Assembly (NCBI GenBank): GCA_013365325.1
Contig: JABVXV010000440.1
Location: 1 to 42,783 of the forward strand
Direction of reading: 5' to 3'
Origin: Dipetalonema caudispina
Lineage: Eukaryota > Nematoda > Chromadorea > Rhabditida > Onchocercidae
DNA: 42,783 bases
The position numbers were made by a program, and so were the translations under genes. Below are positions 25,401 to 36,226 of the stretch, in pieces (the first letter of the stretch is position 1; each line of letters begins with the position of its first letter). The notes below the pieces were generated by a model. It was not told the DNA's origin, searched no databases, and saw only the letters and a program-made list of their open reading frames with translations.

Positions 25401-26716
25401 ATTACCAATCTTAAATACTTGGTGACCTATCGAAATTATTATTCCTATATGCTCAATAATTTTTGGGGAATGTCACATAAGATATAATTTGTGATATAAA
25501 AATTTAACGAAATTTATGGTTGTTTTTTCTCATTTTTTTTAATTAACATTTTGTACTTTTGATTAAGAAATATCCATAAACGTACTGATAGTAATAGAAG
25601 CAATATGTAATATTATAATAAATAAAGACAATAGATAATAATATTCAATTCCTATCTAATTTTCCATATTTTGATCTAAACAGTCTAACATACCTCAAAC
25701 GAGGTGGAAAGAAAAAGTGTGAAATAAGGATTATTTCTAAAAATACTTGACCTTTAATTACTAAATACGTACATCTAATTAAGCAAAGTTTTTAATTATC
25801 ACATCGTTGGTTACATATTTGAAATATTTGTGTTATTGATAATGATTTTATGAATGATGATGAATAATAAATATAATAACAATAACAGTATTAATAGTAA
25901 GCAGTAATAGTAATAAACTTTCTATTCATCTTATTACAATACATAATAACAGAAAAATAGTTCATCAATAAAATTTGATCAAAATGAATAAAATAAAATA
26001 TTTTATCTAAATATAATTATTATTCCTAATACAAACAAAAAATATTATTATGGAAATTATACAAATAAAAATAGAAAATAGAATGAAAACGAGTAATATA
26101 TTGGTGAAAAAATCAAAAATTATTAGTTCATTTGAAGAAATTATATTTCTTTTTGTTGTGTACATATGCAAATCATACAAATCTATAAAAACTATTTGCA
26201 CTGATAATGATAAAGGAAAAAACGAGAGAAAATAGCGAAAAATTGATGAATTGGTACTTGGAATGAAGTTGAAATAATCAAGTTCACTGAAAAAAATTAT
26301 ATTATATTATAAAAATATGCATAAAATTATACAAATTTTTGCTAATATTGCCAAATTATTGTTACATTTTATCTAATACAAAAATAATTTGTTCGTATTA
26401 CATTCATATTGTATATAATTGTTAATTTAACAAACAGTCTTACCGCTAATTTCCTTCTTCGTAATTTAATCATTTCTTGAAAGGTTATGATATATTACTG
26501 TTAGTGTTGTGCAAAATGATGGTAGTTTTCGTTCATTAATTAAAACTAAAAAGCTTTTAATTAGTCAAACATATCTAAACTAATGAATCAAATTAAGGAA
26601 TGATTAATCAATTATTTCTTTAAGTTAATAAGTAACAAAATTTATTTGAGTTGACAAATAGAATAATTAATAGATTATCTCTTTTTTGAAAAAAAAAAAA
26701 AACCAACAACTTTCAG

Positions 26717-26736
26717 GTTACTATTATCAAGCAGGA
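26717..26736 (+). promoter_or_regulatory. Likely 5' end and spliced-leader acceptor of the phosphatase mRNA
   Basis: A consensus acceptor AACTTTCAG ends at 26716. The first ATG that leads to a full open frame follows 20 nt later at 26737. The spacing fits a trans-spliced mRNA with a short 5'UTR, which is inference. Confidence 0.4.
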
Positions 26737-29700
26737 ATGCGCAAGAAGCATAAATATCCTGTAATATTTTTTAAAATTTTACAAAAATGCATTCGAATTT
26801 TTTTATAATTCAATCAATCAAGAAATTAACATAATAACCAAAATAGGTTTTAAGAATTAATCGTAAATCGAAATGTTTGATTATGATTCTTCCATTCTCT
26901 CTTTTTATTTTCCAAAAACAAAAACAAAAAAAATAAAAATTCATTAGCTACCCAATTTATTTCAACTTTAATTTATATATGCGTGAAAAAAAAAATTAAT
27001 TTAATTTCTTTTAACCTGTTATCATTCGGATAAACTATTCGATGTTATCTTAATTAAATGCTAAATTAGTCCACTTTTTACCATAAAATTATGTGCTTAA
27101 TTTATTCCTCTCCTAACATTATCTGTTTTCCTTTTCTCCATCCATGAAATAGTAATCTTATTTCATCCTATCAATTACCATTCCGTTTCAATAGAAAGAA
27201 AGGAGACGATGTTTGTTAAATTTTTCTTTAATTTGAAAAAAAAAAAAAAAACTTCAAAAATTGTTTTGCTCATTCTTTCCTTTCATTCATTGCTTTTTTT
27301 TCACCTTTAAAGACTTCCGTGCAACATCAAAAGCTATCGAAAGAGGAAATGAACGAGTTGATTACATGTCAAGAAGATGGTATATTAATTTAAATTTATT
27401 ATATCATTCATTACTAATTTCAATTCTATATAAATTATTCCTTTATGTAATAAAACAAATGGAAAGCAATAATATTTAAAGGAAGTGATTAAAATGTTCA
27501 ATGATGATGAAATACTTCCGGTAATTTTCTTCCACCGGAAATTCTTTTTATGCTTACTCGATTATGTAAATATGCATTTACCTGTACACCTAACTAAAAT
27601 GGATATATGTTTATCAATTCTTCAAATTATCACCAATTTTAGCAATATGACTGTTTTAACAGTAATTTGCATGAAATATATAAGGAATGAAAATTTATTA
27701 ATTTTTTTTGGCCAAATTAAAGTTCCCAAAAATATTCTTTCTTATCAGTTCCACTTATCAGTCCTTTTCATTTTATCATAATGATAAAATACTCAGATTG
27801 ATATCTTGAGTAAGGTGTTAAAATGATAACAAAAACAATGATAACAATGATAATAATGATAACGATAATATTTTTGGAGTAAATGTGAAAATTTAAATAA
27901 CTTATAGCAATTGAACAACCAAGTTTCAGACGCGCCAGTCGAAAATATCGCTTATTGTAAGTGTTCAACAATAAATATTAATAAATATTTTCATTTTCCC
28001 TTTCATGTTTATTTTTCTAATCTAATTTTACAGAAGAGAAATTCTAACTTAATTTTTTAAAAAAAAATGTTGGATTGAATTTGAAATATTAGCATCAAAC
28101 TTTTTTTTCTTCTTTCATAATTTTTTTCAGAAAATAAAAAAGGTATTAAATGAAAATAGAATCATTTTTTTTTCAGGAGTCGTAAAAGGAAAGGTGTAAG
28201 TTCTCCATTCTTATTTGTTTTCTTTTTCTTTTTTCAAGTAGAAATATCTATTAGTAAGAGCAAAGTACTAATTAGTTGTAACATTATTCCATAATAACTT
28301 ACAGCTTATATATTGCTACTATCGTCTAATTAATTAGCTAAAATTATTGCTACCATTAATATTATAATAATTTATGGATGCTAAATGAATTGTACTGTTT
28401 CTTGAGATGATTAAATTAGATAATTCAATTTCAGGGAACAAGAGAAAGGATTAATAGACGTGCGATAAAAGAAGGAAAAAGGAAAAAAATGTATATTAAA
28501 GATGAAGCAATGAAGGAAGTTGATATTGAACTCGATTCAGGTGACAGTTGAAATTATACTACTTTCATTCTTCTACGTACAAATTGTTTCAGTTAATTAA
28601 AAAAAAAGAAAAAAAAGACTTAATTTAGTATTTTATTACTATTTGGAAATGTCAAAATTCAAATATCAAAGTTCCTGAAATCGATTTTAATTTCATTGTA
28701 ATTTTTGATTCGTTTTCATCGTATGAATCTTAAGTTGTATTAAACTTCGTAAGGTCAAACTTTATGGATAAGTATAATGCGGTAATAGTTAACTTACGAT
28801 GATGACATTTTTAAGTATACAAAGATCCTACGCCAGTTGTTGATAAAGTTGGTGACAATGCTTTGGAATGTATTAGATCTATTTGCCGTAGAGGTTTACG
28901 GCCAATATTGAAAGATTTTGCGTCTGTTCGAAAATTTTTGCCACCTAAAATGACAACGACTATGTTTGATCGATATCCTGCTAAAAATCGGTAGGTTATA
29001 AGATCTGTTATTATAATAATTACCTCTTTTTCTAATCATTTAAATTGTTAAAAAAAATAAAAATTACAGTTTTTGCTGTTACTTTGAAATGATTGAAAAT
29101 AATCGATAAAATCTCAATTGTAGCAGTTAATACGTAAAATTGGTATTTAATAAAATATGTAGTATTAAAGGAATAAATATACTTTAAATATTTATACTCT
29201 ATAATATTGTAACTGAATAATATATCCAAAGTTGACTTCATTTGAAATAAAGATTTGATATTTCAACAATATATATTGATTTTACATTTATTTAAAGGTA
29301 CACCGATGTAATGTGCCTCGATAAAACACGGGTAATCCTGAGAGATCGCCCAAGGAATAATGATTATATTCATGCTAATTGGGTTCATCTATCAGCTAAT
29401 AGACGATACATTTGTACGCAAGGTCCACTTGAAGAAACTATTGAAGATTTCTGGTGGATGATTTTTAAGGTTTGTTAAATGGATCAGCTCTAATTTTTTT
29501 TCTCTCGGTATGTACTGATAAATGAATGATTGAATTATACGTATAACATCTGTGGATATTACTACAGGTGTATTTACGTATACGTGGATGCTCGACTGGG
29601 TATATGCGTAGATGCTTGAGTGGGCATAGTAAGTGTATCTGGATAGCACGCGGATTTGTATGAGTATCTGAATGAAGATATTCATGAGTGGATAATCAAT

Positions 29701-31386
29701 ATAATGGATTATCCATTCAACAAACATTTTATATATTTACATATATATTTCTTTTAATAAATTTAGTAACATATGTTTTTTTAATAACTTTACAAATTGA
29801 TATACTTAACAATTTAAGCTATCCATTCATTTACTGTTTCGGTAAATTTTTTTTATAAGCTTACAATTCATCCTCTTCTTTTTGCATAATTTCAAAATTT
29901 TTCAAATTTTTCAGGAAGAAGTTCAAGCAATCGTAATGTTGTGTGATTTTATCGAAGATGGTGAATCAAAATGCGCCGAGTATTATCCTTTGACTATTGG
30001 TGAAAAAATTCACTATGGCGGGATTACTGTAAAAAATGAAAGAGATGGAGAACATTTAGACTCGATTACCTGTCAAATAATGAGCGTACGATTAGAGTAC
30101 GATGAATGATTTCACTAATTTCTTAATAATAATAATAATCCTCGATCCCTCTACCATATATTTACAAGCACATATGTATATGTCTTCAAGAATTACAAAT
30201 TATCCTCAACACTAATTAAAATGAACTTGTAATTTAGATTCGATTATTTAAAAAAATATTTTTTGAATAATAGTTACCTGCTCAGTTATCGCCACTAACA
30301 AAGTAATCATATGGAAGATATTACAGGGATGATACACATCACGTATATCACTACAGATGGTCTACTTGGCCGGATCGTTCATCACCGCGTTCCGGTGCAC
30401 CATTAGTAGCACTAATTATGAAATTAAAAATACTACAAGAAAAAGGACCGGTTGCCGTGCATTGTTCCGCTGGCATCGGTCGAACGGGTACCCTTTGTGC
30501 CGTTGATTACGCCATCGATCGACTTAACGAAGAAGGCACCGTTTCTCCACCTGATGTTAGTTCTTCAAAATCTGAACTATCCATTCATGTTGTTTCAAAA
30601 CTAGATATATGATAATTCTTCCAAATAAAAAAAAAAAAATTTTCCCATTTTTCAAGAAATTTCAAAATTATTTAATGCAAATAGAATAAAGTATTTCATA
30701 TAATTATTTAATTAAATAAGATTACGCACTGGTTTATGTGAAAAAAATTAAGTATTATATAAGAATAAACGATGCGAGATATATATATATCGAAAAAAAT
30801 CGCTAATTCAAATGATCTAGTTTACTAGAATTATAAATAGTTTAAATCGGACAAAATGATGATATGAAAAAGATATCAAATTTATTTGCATTTCCAATTG
30901 TTTAGTTTGAAAAAAATTGTTATTCTTGTAATTTAGAGAAAGGAGAATAACTAAAAAATAAGCTAAGGAAGGATTTTTGTTTCTGAATAATCTCGGGAAT
31001 TTTTAACAGGGATTTGAATACTGTTATCATCTGTTAAATGTAATGCAGATAATAGCAATAATAATGACAATAATACATCTGTTAAATGTGATGCAGATAA
31101 TAGCAATAATAATGATAATGATAATAATAGTGATAGTAATAACAATAATAATAAACAATTATCCGTATAGGTTGTTAAACAGATTCGTCATCAGCGGTTA
31201 CATTCGGTGCAATCAGTACTACAATATTTATATATTCATATCTGTCTAGTTGAATATATGCAAATAGCCAAATCATTACCACAGGATTCATTTACACGAC
31301 GATTTCGGCGAGATTATGTAAAATATTTGAAAAAATTTAATGAACGTTTAGCAAGAGATAAACAACATCCGAGTAGTTCTACATGA
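26737..31386 (+). CDS. Protein tyrosine phosphatase, nine exons, about 392 residues
   Basis: Exons are 26737-26760, 27313-27379, 28177-28193 (or to 28195), 28435-28540, 28825-28990, 29298-29469, 29915-30096, 30327-30555 and 31171-31386. From 28435 onward all junctions keep phase and the family motifs are in order: AKNRYTDV (tyrosine-recognition loop, Y128), DYIHANWV, YICTQGP, EDFWWMIF, WSTWPD (general acid D261), HCSAGIGRTGT (nucleophile C291, R297) and the Q-loop with Q335 and Q339. The enzyme should therefore be active on phosphotyrosine. It has no signal peptide, membrane segment or second PTP domain. A basic stretch (residues about 38-55, RINRRAIKEGKRKK) precedes the domain, and a short basic tail follows. 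Such small single-domain PTPs are numerous in nematodes, many of them germline or sperm expressed in C. elegans; that expression is family knowledge only. The N-terminal three exons are uncertain (see findings). Confidence 0.85.
27770..27790. repeat. 10-bp perfect inverted repeat in a phosphatase intron
   Basis: ATTTTATCAT and ATGATAAAAT flank a single A, making a near-palindrome of 21 bp. It is followed at 27823-27870 by a TGATAA-type simple repeat. Confidence 0.6.
29580..29715. repeat. GC-richer repeat patch in a phosphatase intron
   Basis: A diverged 24-bp dimer (GTGGATGCTCGACTGGG at 29584, GTAGATGCTTGAGTGGG at 29608) is followed by a 9-bp inverted repeat, TGGATAATC (29689-29697) and GATTATCCA (29707-29715). 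A minus-strand open frame of 111 codons (29392-29727) overlaps it, but it runs across a real PTP exon and is a shadow. Confidence 0.5.
31028..31123. repeat. 48-bp tandem duplication in the last phosphatase intron
   Basis: CATCTGTTAAATGT at 31028 repeats at 31076, and both copies continue with GATGCAGATAATAGCAATAAT or its one-base variant. A GATAAT/AATAAT simple run follows up to the acceptor at 31170. Confidence 0.75.
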
Positions 31387-31482
31387 TCAAATAATAATTA
31401 GTGTTATCGTAATGTATACGATACTATTATTATATATCATGAATACAGAATTGTTCATATATGTATATTGAAAATTGCTTTT

Positions 31483-31488
31483 AATAAA
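31483..31488 (+). terminator. Likely polyadenylation signal of the phosphatase gene
   Basis: AATAAA lies 97 nt after the TGA at 31384-31386, in a T-rich context. It is the first canonical hexamer I noticed after the stop. Confidence 0.55.
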
Positions 31489-34400
31489 TTTGGATTATAT
31501 TAAAAATTAAGTCTCTTATTTACCTAAGAGAAAGAAGAAAAGTGATAATTAATTTTAGATTTTGTTGATACAAAGCAACAGTAAGCTGTCTATTAAGAAA
31601 AGAAATTAATTAATGTTAATTTTCAATGATTTCAATTTCAATTTAAAAGAAATTTAGCGAATAACAAAACAAACAAATTTTTGGAAAGAAATAATCAAAT
31701 ATTGGAAAAGACTAAAATAGAGTAATAAATATAATCATGGATGGTGAATTGCATGAATATTTTATTTCGATTAGATCATTTATTATATATTTATTAATTA
31801 TATCTGAAATATATTTGAATTATGATATATTTTAAAATTGTATTATATTTTAAAACGATTTGTTAGGTATATATATATATGTAAATTTAACTATTCTAAC
31901 GAATTATGATTATTTATTATTAAGTTCCAAAACTTTTTTGATCGAAGTATTAGTTGACGTTGCTATGGCATCTTTAACTTAAATAATATCTAGATCATAT
32001 TATCTCTTCTGTCACTTCATTTATGTTTCATTTCTATTAGCATAGTTAATTAAATATTTAAAAGTTCATAATAAACAATTATAATTTATATAGAAATAAA
32101 CTTCCCGATTAAAAAATAAAAAGGGAAAAACAACAAACATCGAAGTGTTAGTAGTTGTTTTATAACATTAAGATTGATGTAGTCATTTGTTTTAATTAAA
32201 TTCCATTCGTATTTTAAATGAAAATTATGATACTATTTAACATTGTTAGCATCAAAATTTTGATTACTTGTGGACTAAAATCCTACTAGGAGTTTTTTTT
32301 TTTATGTAAAACTGAAATTGTGTGGAAAATTGAAAATTAGATGAAGAGTTCAATTTTTTTCTTCCATATTTATATTAGATAGTTGTGTTTATATGTAATC
32401 TAATAAGTATTATGGTTAAATAACAATTGTTTACATTAAATTGTTTATTAAATTACAATAAATTTAGAGTTGATTTACACTAATGCTAGCCAATAATACA
32501 ACGATTGTTTACTGCTGAGATAAAAGCAAAAGTCAGGTCAGGTCAAATGACATATCATCATTTATCTCTAATAGTGACTTCACGCTCGCTCGTAAATTTG
32601 ATTTGAACCATTGCTTCTTTATATGTTCTCATTTCATTTTTTGTAGGAAACAAAAAAAATAAAAAAAAGAGTAAAAGGAATCAAAAAATTTTCATTTCGG
32701 TTATTTTTGATAGGTTTGTTGCATTCATTGAAGATGATTGAATTCCCCTCTCATTTAACTTCTGCTTTCAATCACCTTTCTTTTCAACCATTTGAATTTG
32801 TTCTCAACAAAATGTTAATCATCAACTTTTATTGATTAATCCTAATAAAACAATTTTTATTAATCTTAAAATAATTTAATATGAGTTTCAAGTTCCTTTT
32901 TTTTTTTCAAATTTTAATCCATTTATGTATTATTTGGAATTGTTTCAGTCTTGCTTCTCAATTTTTAAATTTTTTCCCTTTCTGAAATTCAAAATTCATT
33001 TCGACATTATTAATTTGAACTGTCTCTACTTTATCGGATTATTTTGCCCTGTGTTCAACGATTATCCAAAATAAAAGTAGAAAAAAAAATCTCGCTATTT
33101 TTTCTGTAAAAATAACTTTTTGGAATGCTTACAATGTGTTAATAAAGGGGTCATTTGAAGTGAACCCTATTTTCCTCTGAAATAATTCTAAAATCAAAAA
33201 AAAAAAAAAAATTATTATTGTAAATAGAAATACTATAAGTCTTACAAGAAAATGTTCCTATAATTTACTAACTAATATATTCATACGATTAATGATTTAT
33301 TGATGTAGTTAATTCATTTGATTACTTTTCAACCATATATTTATTGGTAATAAGTAGTTTTCCTGTTCAATGTACGATATTTACAACTTATATCTTAACT
33401 TTATTTGTGATAGGAAGAAAAAAAAAAAAGCCCAGAAACAAAAGGAGAATTTTGTCCTGTTGCCATGTATGATCATTTAGTGTTAAATGATTGTATTTGT
33501 CCAGCCTTTTGAAGTAAATCATCTAACCGGATTTCCGAATTGAAAACAAACTGGAATACCTATTCATTACTTTTTTCTCCTCGTCTGTTTAAAGTGCTTC
33601 AATTTCTTCCTCCCTTTTCATCACTTTTCACTCTGAAAATTCCATCAATCTATATACTATGAATCGGATTTCAGGATTGTAAACAGTATGTATTTAACAT
33701 TCTTCAATCCAGAATGATGATAATGAAATAAATAATTATGAATTTCATAATAATAGAAAAAGATGTGAAAAAGGATTTAATATTATTGGCAAAAATGTAA
33801 ATAAAAAAATCGAAAATTGAAATTTCTAATTCAATAATATGTTAGTATAAATATTATCATTAATTCTTTTAACTTTTTTTCCAAGCGATTAAAAGCCTTC
33901 ACCATTATTTGTTTCCTTATCAAATAATTCCTTGCATTATACAAATAACTGGTGCTACCTTAGTTTTTTTTGATGGAAAATTAGCACTTATTGCCAAAAA
34001 TTTCAACAAAAAATTTTCTTTTTAATAATTCAATTAATTAAAGAAGTACAGATGCTATTTTGAACATTTTATCCGTATGGGTTTCTTTTTCTTCCTTTCC
34101 TCTCCTAATGATGATTTAAAATTAGCCTTGTTTGTTTAAAATATCAATTAATTGAACAGAAACAATTTGTGATGCTTATTGAAAATTTTAAATTTTTTGA
34201 CTTTATTTTCTTAAAACCAAATATTATCCTTACCAAACATTTTGTCAGTTCTATCACATCAATATCATCAACAAACAATTATTTATTCAATCAATGATTA
34301 TTGCTAATGTTTTCTCCTCCCACTGTTTATTTGGAGGAACGTTATTAATAATTTATTTACTGCAAAAATATTTATATAATGTGGAAAAATAAATTACCTT

Positions 34401-36226
34401 TATAAAAGACTGAAATTATTTGTTTAATTTTAATCCATCCCCTTTTTTCCTTCTCTCATTATTATATGATGATACCATTAACTTCTACATTTTCAATTGT
34501 TTTCATAATGACTTAATAAAATTGTTAATTACTTTCTTTTTCTTTTTTTGTTTATAAAAACTTTAGCACTGAAGCAGTATCACTTGATGTTTAACTTCTA
34601 AAATAAAATGACTAATTTTTTTTTTTTTGAAATTTTCTTCCTTGCCTAAAAATTGGAAAACTTGTTTGAAATCGTTGATTACTTACATTTTTTGCCTTTA
34701 TTACTGTTTCGCTAATATCTGTATGGAAGGAAGAAAGATGTTGAACAAGTTAAAAAGGAGGAAAAAAAAAGGGAATGAGATGAAAAAAAAAAAGGCTCAA
34801 TAAAAGAAGCTAAGAGAAAAGGAAAATGATATAATGGGGAAAGAAATATTTCACTTTCTTTTTTTTTGTTCATCTTGTTTTTTTTAATTGAAATTTATCA
34901 TTTCACTTTATTGGAAAAGGAGGAGTTAATTGGAGAAGGAAAAGTTTTCGTGTAAAATTGTTGAAAATGTAATTTTGGTGAGGAAATTTTACCTAACTGA
35001 TGATCATATAAAATGGATGTTTACTTATACCAAATGACTGTATTATTTGTTCATCTATGTTTGTTTAGCTGTTAGAGAAGAAAATGGAGGAGAGGAGAAG
35101 AGAGGAGCGGGGAAACTGAAAGGATGATAATCGAGTTGGAATTTAAATTGGAAAATATTTGAAAAAAATCATCCAGGAATAATCTAAATAGTTAATAAAT
35201 AAACATCTTGATCATACTTCATTTGATTTTATCCGATAACGGTATCAATTATTATTCCTGATTTGTTATATTACGTTGTATTATAATTCTTATCATAATT
35301 ACAATTCAAAATGTGATAATCATTATATATTAATAATAGATATCAATGAAAATATAATGAATGAGTTAGGAAGAGAAACTTTTCACGATCAATTAAAAGC
35401 AAAAGTTTTTCAAAGTTGTTCACTTGCTAGTAATATTTGTTGAATTAATGAGTTTTTGATTAGTATTTAGATAAAATGATGTTATGATAATTAGTGATGA
35501 TTAAGAGAGTAGAAAAAGCATTTAAGGTTTTTTTTTAGGAAAGGATGGGAAATTTGGAATGTTCTTCTATACAAAATATAATCATATTAACGCAAAATGA
35601 AAATAACTCTCTTCCTTTCTTTTTTTTTACTTTTCCTTTCTCTCTTTCCCCCTCTCTATCTCTCTTCCTGTTCAATAGATGTTAATAAATTTTACAGGGT
35701 AAATTTCAAAGAATGCAAACGTCAAAAGTACTGTATTTTTTTTCAAATGTATTAAAATTAAGTATTAAAGCAGGAAAATAAAATACTTCGTTCTAATAAC
35801 AATGAAGAAATCATGAATTACTATTATTTTTGGCGTCGCTGTTTGTTGAAAAATTGCGAATATACCGCAATTTTTGTAGAATTGTTATTAAAAACAATTG
35901 GAAAAAAATTGTCGTATAATGCTTTTCTCTTTTATTACTTCTTAAATTAATTTCATCAATACTTATTGCTTTCATTTTTTTCCAATACATTTCTCATTTA
36001 GACAAATTATCACCGTATGAAATATTAGTTAAATATCATTCATTCCCTGCTCTTTTTAACCTTCATCCTTTCAGTTTATCATTTTTAAAACAAAAAAGAA
36101 AAAAAAAAAAAAAAGGAAAAAGGAAAGAGTGATTCTTGTTTCTCGTGTGATACTAACCAATCAATCGTTCGAATTTGTAATTTTGGAAATATTTGACTTT
36201 TGACAACATTAAATGATATTGTAGAT
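31489..36226. other. Spacer between the phosphatase and ENPP genes
   Basis: No exon was recognised on either strand. The stretch is AT-rich with homopolymers (for example T at 34617-34628). It also has a purine-rich tract at about 35072-35118 and a pyrimidine-rich tract at about 35630-35670. Overlapping AGGTCA words occur at 32535-32545. The ENPP promoter should lie toward the right end, but I see no element that marks it. Confidence 0.45.
36215..36226 (+). promoter_or_regulatory. 3' splice site next to the ENPP start codon
   Basis: GATATTGTAG ends at 36224, followed by AT and then the ATG at 36227. The two-base 5'UTR fits spliced-leader trans-splicing. A TTG at 36200 in the same frame extends the reading but is not a plausible eukaryotic start. 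Confidence 0.4.

Noticed and set aside
26007..26287. Long minus-strand open stretch ending in a hydrophobic tail, after a TTTTTTTCAG acceptor
   Set aside because: The acceptor is good, but the only nearby upstream candidate exon (26473-26444) joins in the wrong phase and gives an immediate stop.
29392..29727. 111-codon minus-strand open frame
   Set aside because: It runs antisense across a phosphatase exon whose motifs and phases are certain, and continues into an intron.
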